From contig JACQIG010000031.1 in assembly GCA_016198605.1 (NCBI GenBank), positions 1-7,733 of the forward strand: 7,733 nucleotides of DNA, given 5' to 3'. Below the pieces are notes generated by a model. It saw only the letters and a list, made by a program, of their open reading frames with translations. It did not search any database and was not told the origin of the DNA. This document shows, piece by piece, positions 1 to 5,622 of this stretch. Numbering within the stretch: position 1 is the stretch's first letter; every line of letters begins with the position of its first letter. This DNA comes from Candidatus Aenigmatarchaeota archaeon. GTDB taxonomy: Archaea; Aenigmatarchaeota; Aenigmatarchaeia; QMZP01. A program made the position numbers and the translations under genes.

Positions 1-512
1 CTTTCAGCGCAGTCGGCGGGGCAGGAAGCTCTCGTCTCGCGCGCATCGCAGACCAGGTTACCGCAGGAGAAGCCTTCCACGTCACTGGTAAGCATAAGCC
101 TGCCGCCTGGGTCATATAGGTTTATCTCCTTTCCTGCCGGAGAAAAGGGGATGTTGATGATGGCAGTCGCATGGTCAAGCCTGAGGTAAGGCTGCTTCCC
201 CGGAGGGCAGAGCTCGGGCCTGTATTCAAGCGTCTGCGTGTCATAGCATTGCTGGCTGGGCTCAATGTAGGTGTCAAGCGGGAAATTGAAAGTGTGCTGG
301 AATATTGTTTCCCCTTGCTGCGACAGCAGTTCAATCCTGTAGCCGCTGTCAGGCGGGTTCCTGATGTCCTGGGGGAACGAGTCAGCAAGCCCTATGCCAG
401 CCATCGCCACTGCGCCGCTGCTGTATTCCAGCTCCACTTGGTAGACCCTCTCCTGGGCTGACACCAGGGGGACGAGTGCAAGCAGGATGGTGATGGCAAT
501 CATCTTTTTCAT
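1..512 (-). CDS. Secreted Cys-rich protein, N-terminal 170 residues (runs off the left edge)
   Basis: The family is not recognised. The visible part starts with a Sec-type signal peptide: MKK, a hydrophobic core (residues 5-17), and a probable cleavage site after VSA (17-19). A mostly polar, beta-rich stretch follows. Paired cysteines occur at 89 and 102. A compact cysteine cluster lies at 150-168 (C150, C155, C164, C168), with the spacing CGNxxCDxxExxxSCPxDC. This type of short disulphide or metal-knuckle motif recurs in large secreted archaeal proteins, often between extracellular domains. The reading frame is still open at base 1, so total length, further domains and any C-terminal anchor are unknown. 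The start at 512 is favoured because a GAGGTG ribosome binding site lies just upstream and the signal peptide begins there. It is the third gene of the operon, 8 nt after the metallopeptidase/transglycosylase gene, so it is probably made with that protein and acts outside the cell. The function is inferred only from context. Confidence 0.8.
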   Translation of the reverse strand, partial: MKKMIAITILLALVPLVSAQERVYQVELEYSSGAVAMAGIGLADSFPQDIRNPPDSGYRIELLSQQGETIFQHTFNFPLDTYIEPSQQCYDTQTLEYRPELCPPGKQPYLRLDHATAIINIPFSPAGKEINLYDPGGRLMLTSDVEGFSCGNLVCDARETRASCPADCAE

Positions 513-516
513 GTAA

Positions 517-522
517 CACCTC
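517..522 (-). promoter_or_regulatory. Shine-Dalgarno site of the Cys-rich secreted gene
   Basis: On the minus strand GAGGTG lies 4 nt before the ATG at 512 and overlaps the TGA stop of the upstream 616-aa gene. This supports translation from a shared transcript and fixes the start of the downstream gene. Confidence 0.65.
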
Positions 523-2371
523 ATGTGGGCCGGCCTATGCTCAGATAGTTCTGGTAGTTCCTGTTCACGACGGCAACATAGTTGCTTGTTTCAAAAGGGA
601 TTTGCTTTGAAAGTTCCATGTCGGTGATGATGTCCTCCCACTCGCAGGCCTGCGCGGCCTGCGCTTCGCAGTCATTCAGCAGGCCGGTTATGAAGGTTGG
701 GCCGCTGTTGTATGCTGCAAGCGCAAGCTCCACATCCACAAACACCCGCTTCCAATAGGCGAAATAGCAGGTCCCTGCAAAAACGTTCTTTGCCGGGTCA
801 AAGGGGTCGTCTATTGGCGCATTCCTGCAGAAGGTTGAGCTTGCCCCTGTCATCAGGTCTTCCTTTGTTATGGGCGTCAGCTGCATCAGGCCTATGGCAT
901 TCTTTTCCGAGACCCTGTCGGGTATCCAGTCGCTCTCCTTCTGTATTATGGCGGCGACGAGTTCCGGCTGCACGCCATATTCCTGGCTTGCCGAGTAGAC
1001 AACCTGCACGTATTGCTGTGGTATGTATTGCGCAAGCACAGATTCCACATTGGGGGGCACAGCAATCAGCTTCGGGGGCGGGGCAACGCCTTCCTCGTCT
1101 ATTCCGAGCCTGTATTTCAGGATAGTGTTGCCTATCTGCACTTCATTCACGGGGCCAAAGCTGTCCGTGAGAAGGTGGTCGTTCATGACAGAATTCTTGG
1201 TGGGTTTCACGTTGTCTTCCGTGAAAGAGCAGCCATCAAAGTAGCCAACCTTCAGGTCGCCCTCACCCTGGCCTACAAGATAGCCCCACCATGATGCTGC
1301 CGTAGCCCTGTCAGGGGCGCAGTTTGGCCGGCGCGGGTTGTCTGAGGAAAGAATCCCGGTGTTCGCATATTCATCCGCCAGGCCAAAGGCGGCGTGCCCG
1401 AGTTCATGCAGCAATACCCTGCCATCCAAGAGCAGTTTCAGTTCCTCGATGTCATTGATGCCGGGATAGTTTTTGGAGCCAAAACTTCTTATTAAAGTCT
1501 CATCTGCAAACTGGCTGTAGCTAAGGCTTATTTTCTTCCCCAGTTCATTTGTGTTGAATTTCCTGTCGCTTAGGATAACTACAACATCTGCAGGACACTT
1601 AAGATCCTTCGTGATGCCTGTGAAATCGCAGCTTCCATGCGGACTGTCCTCGCACAGGCTGCCTCCTGCCACGGCAACCTGAGGCTCTGACAGGTAGAAG
1701 TTGAATGCGTCCCTTTTCTTTGCCAGTATGTCCGAGGAGAATATGCCCTCCCCTATCATCTTTAGCAGCGTCTCCCTCTTTGGCGCGCTGAATTTCTCAA
1801 GGTAGCCGTCGTCCACGAAGGTGACATCTATCTTGCCCTCCGCGGGCCCGTTCTTGATGAGCACCTCGCATTTGTCGTTCTTCTCTATGTTAAGCACGCA
1901 TGATATGCCCTGCTCCTTCTTCGTGTTTATCGCGTCCTTTAGTTTCGCGTAAAGGAAGAAGTAGCCGTCCTTATATTCCCCCTTTGAGAACAGAAGCCTG
2001 GAGTCCGCGATTATCTGCCTTATTTCCGGGCTGCCAACGCCGCACTGCTCCGCGTGCGCTATCCTGAGCCTGTTGTCCGAGACTGAATGCACTATGAGGA
2101 AGTTGAGCTCCGGGGTGGCTGCCTCGTTAAGCTTGTAGCTGAAGAACTGCTCCTCCGCAACCCTGTCTATGTTGTTCAGGGGCCCTGGCAGGGTGATAAG
2201 GACGACCATAGAACCCGGGGATGAGCTGTACAGGCCAGAGGCTATACTGTTTATGTTGGCCTCCTCGCTTGCCGGCACGCTGTCGGCGTTGTCCAAAATA
2301 AACGTCTGGGCTGCCACCGTGTTTGCCGCCGCCAGCAGTGCCAAAGCCAGGATTACTATGAGCTTTTTCAT
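521..2371 (-). CDS. Secreted three-domain protein: TPM-like domain, M64-type zinc metallopeptidase, lytic transglycosylase (SLT)
   Basis: This is a 616-aa exported protein. A signal peptide covers residues 1-21 (cleavage expected after VAA). Residues 23-150 match the TPM (YgcG-like) pattern: FILDNADSVP at the start, then alternating strands and helices. Residues about 165-423 match peptidase family M64 (IgA-peptidase-like). They carry an early DVTFVDDGY segment (182-190), the zinc motif HELGH (322-326, catalytic E323), LADEY (331-335), and a Met-turn-like NSVMND segment around M396. Residues about 447-612 match the SLT/goose-lysozyme fold: catalytic Glu E479 in QKES, GLMQLTP (494-500) and AAYNSGP (552-558). 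Twelve cysteines fit a disulphide-stabilised extracellular protein. There is no C-terminal membrane anchor. The gene overlaps the upstream 85-aa gene by 4 nt (ATGA). The family matches are established patterns read by eye. The inferred role is cleaving protein and glycan in a bacterial-type wall or the cell's own envelope. The true substrates are unknown. Confidence 0.88.
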   Translation of the reverse strand: MKKLIVILALALLAAANTVAAQTFILDNADSVPASEEANINSIASGLYSSSPGSMVVLITLPGPLNNIDRVAEEQFFSYKLNEAATPELNFLIVHSVSDNRLRIAHAEQCGVGSPEIRQIIADSRLLFSKGEYKDGYFFLYAKLKDAINTKKEQGISCVLNIEKNDKCEVLIKNGPAEGKIDVTFVDDGYLEKFSAPKRETLLKMIGEGIFSSDILAKKRDAFNFYLSEPQVAVAGGSLCEDSPHGSCDFTGITKDLKCPADVVVILSDRKFNTNELGKKISLSYSQFADETLIRSFGSKNYPGINDIEELKLLLDGRVLLHELGHAAFGLADEYANTGILSSDNPRRPNCAPDRATAASWWGYLVGQGEGDLKVGYFDGCSFTEDNVKPTKNSVMNDHLLTDSFGPVNEVQIGNTILKYRLGIDEEGVAPPPKLIAVPPNVESVLAQYIPQQYVQVVYSASQEYGVQPELVAAIIQKESDWIPDRVSEKNAIGLMQLTPITKEDLMTGASSTFCRNAPIDDPFDPAKNVFAGTCYFAYWKRVFVDVELALAAYNSGPTFITGLLNDCEAQAAQACEWEDIITDMELSKQIPFETSNYVAVVNRNYQNYLSIGRPT

Positions 2372-2625
2372 TTGGAGCCACCCAGTCTGCTGTTGGGAAC
2401 CAGCACCTCACCGCCGTCAAAAGGCGCGACGTTGCCCGTGCCGCTTCCTCCACCACCGCCTCCCGTGCCGCCACCGCCCAGCGGCACTTTTTCATTAAAG
2501 AAGTTTATGAGCCCGTCCAGCATGGAGCCTGTCCTCACGCCGAACCCGCCTATTATTGAGGCGAAGACCACGAACCCTATCATCGCCAGGGCGATTATCA
2601 CCAGCACCTTTATGGCAAAGTCCAT
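2368..2625 (-). CDS. Small membrane protein with Gly-rich tail
   Basis: This 85-aa protein is of no recognised family. Residues 4-28 form one hydrophobic helix, nearly uncharged. A short amphipathic stretch (about 33-46, GSMLDGLINFF) follows. A flexible linker at 49-64 is almost all Gly with Thr and Ser, and a short polar tail follows (EVLVPNSRLGG). It has no clear signal-peptidase site, so it probably stays in the membrane as a single-pass anchor. It is the first gene of the exported-protein operon. Its TGA stop overlaps the ATG of the 616-aa gene as ATGA, so the two are probably translationally coupled and made in similar amounts. The start at 2625 is supported by an AAGGAG site 10 nt upstream. 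It could be an anchor, an assembly partner or a pilin-like subunit. The Gly-rich linker fits a tethering role, but this is inference. Confidence 0.75.
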   Translation of the reverse strand: MDFAIKVLVIIALAMIGFVVFASIIGGFGVRTGSMLDGLINFFNEKVPLGGGGTGGGGGGSGTGNVAPFDGGEVLVPNSRLGGSK

Positions 2626-2630
2626 AACTT

Positions 2631-2825
2631 CTTGTCTCCTTTATGATGTTGTATCCTTTGTTAAGTCTGGCGCCCCTTGTCTATTCTTGATATTGTTCCC
2701 TTGCCTAAGTCCGGCTTTGTTATATCGGCTTAAGTCGGCAGCCAAGTTCTCTTGTCTCCTTTGTGATATTGCTTCCTTGGTGAAGTCTGACTTTGTTATG
2801 TTGGTTTAAGTCAGCAGCCAAGCCT
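2631..2825 (-). repeat. Imperfect tandem repeats in the operon leader (about 2.6 copies)
   Basis: Three related units lie head to tail: 2751-2825 and 2676-2750, full-length and about 75 nt each (one single-base indel; equivalent bases are 76 nt apart at the TTG), and a shortened unit at 2631-2675. Read on the minus strand, each full unit contains CTTGGCTGCYGACTTAA, a central ATAACAAAG, a second GACTT, CAATATCA, and GACAAG at the end. GACTT recurs five times, at about 25-nt spacing within the full units. Most differences between the two full units are transitions. The last unit ends in the ribosome binding site of the 85-aa gene, so the array is a duplicated piece of that leader. It is not CRISPR: copies are few and adjacent, with no unique spacers. 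It may bind a regulator, form structured RNA, or be decaying duplications. Confidence 0.75.
2636..2642 (-). promoter_or_regulatory. Strong Shine-Dalgarno site of the 85-aa gene
   Basis: On the minus strand AAAGGAG lies 10 nt before the ATG at 2625. It is unusual here, because most first genes in this window look leaderless. The same AAAGGAGACAAG string is repeated 120 nt upstream, within the tandem repeats. Confidence 0.7.
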
Positions 2826-2838
2826 ATTATTATATTGT
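2825..2838 (-). promoter_or_regulatory. Possible TATA element of the exported-protein operon
   Basis: The most AT-rich stretch upstream of the 85-aa gene reads AATATAATAATAG on the minus strand. If it is the TATA box, transcription would start near 2806 and leave a leader of about 180 nt spanning the tandem repeats. TATAACAAAG within the middle repeat copy is an alternative. Placed by eye only. Confidence 0.35.
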
Positions 2839-2850
2839 ATAGTAGAGGCT

Positions 2851-2855
2851 AAAAA
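2851..2855 (-). terminator. Possible oligo-T terminator after radB
   Basis: A run of five T on the minus strand lies 2 nt after the radB stop codon. Archaeal RNA polymerase can terminate at short T runs without a hairpin. The run is short, so this is a weak call. Confidence 0.25.
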
Positions 2856-2857
2856 CG

Positions 2858-3538
2858 CTAGAACAGCTTGAAGCCGGCAGGCCTTATCCCGTCATTCACC
2901 AGGACGAACTTGGCGCCCCTGCCCTCTTCAAGCGATCTGTGCTTCACTATGGTGGCCTTCCTCTCTGACGCCTTCCCGGTCTTCTCCAGGAAGATTATGG
3001 CCTTGGACCAGTATTTTATTATCTCCCCGCCGAGTATCTCGTTCTCCCCTGTTTCCCACCTCTTGAACGTGTGCGCGGTTATGAGGACGGGGATGCCCCT
3101 TTCCCTTGAGATGGTTGACAGTATGGAGAGCTGCCTTGAGAGCTCCCTGTTGGCCTCTATGTGCTCCACCGTGGGGTCCGCGTATTCCAGCCTGTACAGC
3201 GCCACAGCGGAGTCCACTATCACCATTTCCGCCTTCAGTTCCTTTAGCTGGCGAATTATCTTGCCCTGCTCCGCAAACGTCTTCGGCTCAAGGAGGATTA
3301 TCCTTTCCAGGAGGGAGCCGTTGTTCTGCGACAGCTGGCTGAATCTGTCCGGTGAAAACCCGCCTTCGGTGTCTATGAAGACCACGTCGCTATTGCCGTC
3401 CTTCAGGCACTCCAGCATGGCCAGCATGCATATGTTCGTCTTGCCTGTCCCGGGAGCGCCATAGAAGTTCGTTATCGCGTTGGCCTCAAGCCCGCCAAGC
3501 AATGAATGCAGCGGTTCAGGAAGGCTTAGTTTCTGCAT
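2858..3538 (-). CDS. radB: DNA repair and recombination protein RadB
   Basis: RadB is an archaeal RadA/RecA paralogue thought to assist homologous recombination rather than form the main recombinase filament. The 226-aa length is typical: it consists of the ATPase core alone, without the N-terminal DNA-binding domain of RadA. Visible motifs are Walker A GAPGTGKT (27-34), FIDTEGGF (54-61, with the Glu seen in RecA-like ATPases), Walker B MVIVDS (105-110), the ITAH segment (about 153-156) and a C-terminal VKHRS (198-202). The ATG at 3538 lies 24 nt from a TATA-like element, which fits a leaderless transcript and supports this start. The gene follows tyrS on the same strand with a 30-nt gap, so it may be read both from its own promoter and through from tyrS. 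A KaiC-like ATPase is the main alternative, but the size and motif set favour RadB. Confidence 0.9.
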   Translation of the reverse strand: MQKLSLPEPLHSLLGGLEANAITNFYGAPGTGKTNICMLAMLECLKDGNSDVVFIDTEGGFSPDRFSQLSQNNGSLLERIILLEPKTFAEQGKIIRQLKELKAEMVIVDSAVALYRLEYADPTVEHIEANRELSRQLSILSTISRERGIPVLITAHTFKRWETGENEILGGEIIKYWSKAIIFLEKTGKASERKATIVKHRSLEEGRGAKFVLVNDGIRPAGFKLF

Positions 3539-3558
3539 GGTAATAGGGTGGTTTCAGG

Positions 3559-3566
3559 ATTAAAAT
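3559..3566 (-). promoter_or_regulatory. TATA-like element of radB
   Basis: The minus strand reads ATTTTAAT in the tyrS-radB gap, centred about 24 nt before the radB ATG. No Shine-Dalgarno sequence lies between, which fits a leaderless mRNA. Confidence 0.45.
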
Positions 3567-3568
3567 CA

Positions 3569-4699
3569 TTATCCGGTAATCAGCTGGTCAAGCTCCTCCA
3601 GCCTCTGCCTGTTCCGGGGCTTGTCAAAGTGGTCGCGCGCGGGCTTCAGCAGGGCTATCAGCCTTTCCGCCATTGCATTCTTCAGGTCCATGGGGTGGAG
3701 CCTGCCCTTTTCAAAGTCAGACTTCAGCTCATCAAATCCGTGGTATGTTATCTCCCCCCCGAATTTCCCCTCCCTTTCAACCTTCAGCGAGGCCTTTTCA
3801 TTGCCAAATACTAGGTGCCTTGCCCAGTCAAGCACCGGGTTGAACTCGGTTTCCTTCTCGGGGCAGAACGCCTTGTTCAGCTTGGCTTTTACCTCCTCAG
3901 GGGAGTCATGGATGAATACCGCAGAATTGGGTATTGACTTGCTCATCTTCATTGAGGACCACAGCTCCTGAATGTTCTCTTTTGGAACAGGCCACATTGG
4001 AGGTTTTTGCAAGCCCAATAAAAGATGATGATGCACAGCTACTGGTTTTATCTTGTTGCCTTTCTTGTCCAGCAATGGCCTTATCTTCAGCCTGGGTGCC
4101 GCCTCCCTTGCAATCACGTGCGCCTTCCTCTGGTCCAAGCCTGCGTGAGGGAGGTTGATGCCCTGGAAGAATATGTCCGCCACCTGCATGCCCGGATAAA
4201 GCAGCCTGGCGAAGTCCACAGACTCGCCCTCCTTCCTGCCCATTATCGTTATGCTCCTCTGTATCCTTGCAAGGGAGGTGTTCTTGCCTATTTCAACAAG
4301 CGTTTCCCAGTATTCGTCATTGTTGTGGTACAGTTCCGTGCCAAGGACAAACCGGATTTTCTCCGGGTCCCCACCGGCGCACTCCAGCGAGGCCTTGAGG
4401 CCCTCCTTGAAATAGCCAACCGCCACGCGCTTTATTGCCTCCCTGTCGCCGCCCAGCTTGTCGTTTATCCAGGTGTGCCAGTCCGCGAGGAATATGCTGC
4501 ACGAGGCTCCAGCATCCATGAAATCCCTCACCTTGGACATGGACATCAGGCCGCTGCCAAGGTGTATCTTGCCGGAAATCTCAAACCCTATGTAATGCCT
4601 CAATGACGTGCCGGAGGAAATCATCATCTTCAGGTCTTCCTCCGTCATGACCTCTTCGGTGTTCCTGGTTATGAGATCAAGCTTCCTTTCGGTGTCCAT
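3569..4699 (-). CDS. tyrS: Tyrosyl-tRNA synthetase, archaeal type
   Basis: This enzyme attaches tyrosine to tRNA-Tyr with ATP in the cytoplasm. The 376-aa class I synthetase carries the motifs of the archaeal/eukaryotic TyrRS group. These are YIGFEISGKIHLGSG (36-50, the HIGH region), LADWHTW (71-77), YPGMQVADI (168-176, tyrosine-pocket and tRNA-side residues), GLDQRKAHVIARE (187-199), KMSKS (251-255) and a C-terminal anticodon-side segment HPMDLKNAMAE (335-345). The stretch between GLDQRK and KMSKS includes HHHLLLGLQ and is longer than in short TyrRS forms such as the Methanocaldococcus one. The second His of HIGH is Ser (HLGS), an archaeal-type variation that may be tolerated. TrpRS was considered, but the tyrosine-pocket pattern fits TyrRS better. 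The start at 4699 has a TATA-like element at leaderless spacing. It is divergent from a PadR-like regulator, with a 74-nt shared promoter region. Confidence 0.95.
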   Translation of the reverse strand: MDTERKLDLITRNTEEVMTEEDLKMMISSGTSLRHYIGFEISGKIHLGSGLMSMSKVRDFMDAGASCSIFLADWHTWINDKLGGDREAIKRVAVGYFKEGLKASLECAGGDPEKIRFVLGTELYHNNDEYWETLVEIGKNTSLARIQRSITIMGRKEGESVDFARLLYPGMQVADIFFQGINLPHAGLDQRKAHVIAREAAPRLKIRPLLDKKGNKIKPVAVHHHLLLGLQKPPMWPVPKENIQELWSSMKMSKSIPNSAVFIHDSPEEVKAKLNKAFCPEKETEFNPVLDWARHLVFGNEKASLKVEREGKFGGEITYHGFDELKSDFEKGRLHPMDLKNAMAERLIALLKPARDHFDKPRNRQRLEELDQLITG

Positions 4700-4719
4700 G
4701 ATATGATATTGCCTTAATC

Positions 4720-4727
4720 TACTAAAA
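4720..4727 (-). promoter_or_regulatory. TATA-like element of tyrS
   Basis: The minus strand reads TTTTAGTA, centred about 24-25 nt before the tyrS ATG. It is a weak match to the archaeal TATA consensus, but the spacing is right for a leaderless transcript. Confidence 0.35.
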
Positions 4728-4744
4728 TGCGTGCCGAAGGCAGG

Positions 4745-4752
4745 TTTATATC
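4745..4752 (+). promoter_or_regulatory. TATA box of the PadR-like gene
   Basis: TTTATATC is centred about 26 nt before the ATG at 4774. This is a good archaeal TATA match, and no Shine-Dalgarno sequence lies in between, so the mRNA is probably leaderless. Transcription runs opposite to tyrS. Confidence 0.65.
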
Positions 4753-4773
4753 ACACGCCCGTAAAATACTAAT

Positions 4774-5079
4774 ATGCGCCCCCTGAAGAGGCTGGAGCAG
4801 CTGAACACCAGCGACAACCTGTGGGTATACATACTCAAGATACTTGAGAAGAGCCCGACGCACGCGTATGCGATAAGGAATGAGATAGAGGAGCTCTTCG
4901 GGTTCAGGCCCGGCACCATGACAGCCTACAAGGTCCTTTACCTGCTGAGGAAGGAGGGGCTGGTGAGCAAGACAAGGGACGGCAGGAAGAGGGTTTATGC
5001 CATCACGGACAGGGGCAGGAGGGAGCTTAAGGCTGCGCTAAAGTTTTACAGTGGCATATTGAAGATGCTTGAGAAATGA
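4774..5079 (+). CDS. PadR-family winged-helix transcriptional regulator
   Basis: This is a 101-aa, single-domain DNA-binding protein. The PadR pattern is clear: the helix-turn-helix starts at HAYAIRNEIEELFG (30-43; typical PadR proteins have HGYEL here). The recognition part is GTMTAYKVLYLLRKEGLV (47-64), and the wing is GRKRVYAITDRGRREL (70-85). A short C-terminal helix (86-101) could serve as the dimer arm. There is no ligand-binding domain, so it belongs to the short PadR type. Many such regulators repress their own gene and a neighbour. Candidates are its own promoter in the tyrS divergent region and the genes that converge on its 3' end. The target cannot be read from the sequence. Its stop lies only 2 nt from the stop of the convergent 48-aa gene. 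Confidence 0.88.
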   Translation: MRPLKRLEQLNTSDNLWVYILKILEKSPTHAYAIRNEIEELFGFRPGTMTAYKVLYLLRKEGLVSKTRDGRKRVYAITDRGRRELKAALKFYSGILKMLEK

Positions 5080-5081
5080 TA

Positions 5082-5228
5082 TCACTCAGCCAAGTCAAGG
5101 GCGCCCTTGACTATCAGGAACAGGGCCACTATGTAAAGGAGTACCTCTGGCCTGACCAGTATGACTATCCCCAGTATTATCATTATGATGGGCCATATTT
5201 TCTTGGCTTCCTTTCCCTCCTTAGCCAT
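5082..5228 (-). CDS. 48-aa DUF3096-like membrane protein
   Basis: This tiny ORF encodes 48 residues. A basic, polar N-terminus (MAKEGKEAKK) is followed by two hydrophobic stretches, about 11-25 and 29-42, joined at an Arg-Pro turn (R26-P27). That is the layout of DUF3096 proteins, small archaeal and bacterial membrane hairpins with the pattern IxxGIxILxxPxxLxYIVAxxLIxxG. The start at 5228 is chosen because it follows an AAGGATGTGAT sequence that resembles a Shine-Dalgarno site, and because the basic residues then sit on the cytoplasmic side. It starts 13 nt after the stop of the MIP18-like gene on the same strand, so the two are probably cotranscribed. Its stop almost touches that of the convergent PadR-like gene. 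The function of the family is unknown. Confidence 0.75.
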   Translation of the reverse strand: MAKEGKEAKKIWPIIMIILGIVILVRPEVLLYIVALFLIVKGALDLAE

Positions 5229-5241
5229 GCATATCACATCC

Positions 5242-5544
5242 TTACATCAGCCCAAGCTCCATCTTGGCCACTTCGGTCATCTTCTCCGGCGACCATGGCG
5301 GGTCCCAGACCAGGTCGAAGTCCACCGCGCGCACGCCGCCAAGCTTGAGTATCTTCTCCTCCGCCTCAAGCTGTATCTGGGTCCCTGCGGGGCACATCAT
5401 GCTCGTTAGCGTCATCCTTACCCTGACCACGTTATCCGGCGTCACTTCAACGCCATAGACCAGGCCAAGGTCTACTATATTGACCCTGAGCTCGGGGTCG
5501 CAGACGGTCTTCATGGCTTCCAGGATGTCGTCCTTGGTGACCAT
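5242..5544 (-). CDS. MIP18/DUF59 family Fe-S cluster assembly protein
   Basis: This 100-aa protein is of the MIP18 (DUF59, SufT/PaaD-like) family, whose members help place iron-sulfur clusters into target proteins in the cytoplasm. The signature elements are DPELRVNIVDLGLVYGV (16-32), TLTSMMCPAG (45-54) with the conserved cysteine C51, and DPPWSPEKMTE (81-91), matching the usual WxPPWxxxxM segment. Length is normal for the single-domain form. The same frame stays open far upstream, but the family begins close to the M at 5544, and the upstream part is antisense to the LemA gene. A TATA-like ATATTTAA sits about 26 nt before this ATG, supporting a leaderless start. The 48-aa membrane protein follows 13 nt downstream. 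The promoter is back to back with that of the LemA gene. Confidence 0.92.
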   Translation of the reverse strand: MVTKDDILEAMKTVCDPELRVNIVDLGLVYGVEVTPDNVVRVRMTLTSMMCPAGTQIQLEAEEKILKLGGVRAVDFDLVWDPPWSPEKMTEVAKMELGLM

Positions 5545-5566
5545 ATATAACACTGTTATCTTCCCC

Positions 5567-5574
5567 TTAAATAT
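5567..5574 (-). promoter_or_regulatory. TATA box of the MIP18-like gene
   Basis: The minus strand reads ATATTTAA, centred about 26 nt before the ATG at 5544, with no Shine-Dalgarno site. This fits a leaderless transcript. Confidence 0.6.
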
Positions 5575-5584
5575 TCCCCATTGA

Positions 5585-5592
5585 TTTAAATA
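5585..5592 (+). promoter_or_regulatory. TATA box of the LemA operon
   Basis: TTTAAATA is centred about 35 nt before the GTG start at 5623. Transcription would begin near 5614, leaving a leader of under 10 nt. It lies about 18 nt from the divergent MIP18 TATA box. Confidence 0.5.
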
Positions 5593-5622
5593 CGCCGCAC
5601 AAATATAATAGACTGGAACAGG

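Noticed and set aside
171..461. Plus-strand frame of 96 aa, and an overlapping minus-strand frame at 122-388
   Set aside because: Both are shadows of the Cys-rich secreted gene, which has a signal peptide, an SD site and an open frame to the window edge.
2372..2809. Plus-strand Pro-rich frame of 145 aa
   Set aside because: The Pro run is the antisense of the Gly-rich linker of the 85-aa protein, and the rest runs through the non-coding repeats. No ribosome site or family was seen.
2631..2825. CRISPR array
   Set aside because: There are only two full diverged copies plus a partial one, directly abutting, without unique spacers or exact repeats.
2868..3464. Plus-strand frame of 198 aa
   Set aside because: It is antisense to radB, which has intact Walker A and B motifs.
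4025..4606. Plus-strand frame of 193 aa
   Set aside because: It is antisense to tyrS, whose motifs establish the coding strand.
4700..4773. tRNA-Tyr gene or T-box-like leader next to tyrS
   Set aside because: The 74-nt gap holds two TATA-like elements and no cloverleaf or conserved TTCRANNC segment.
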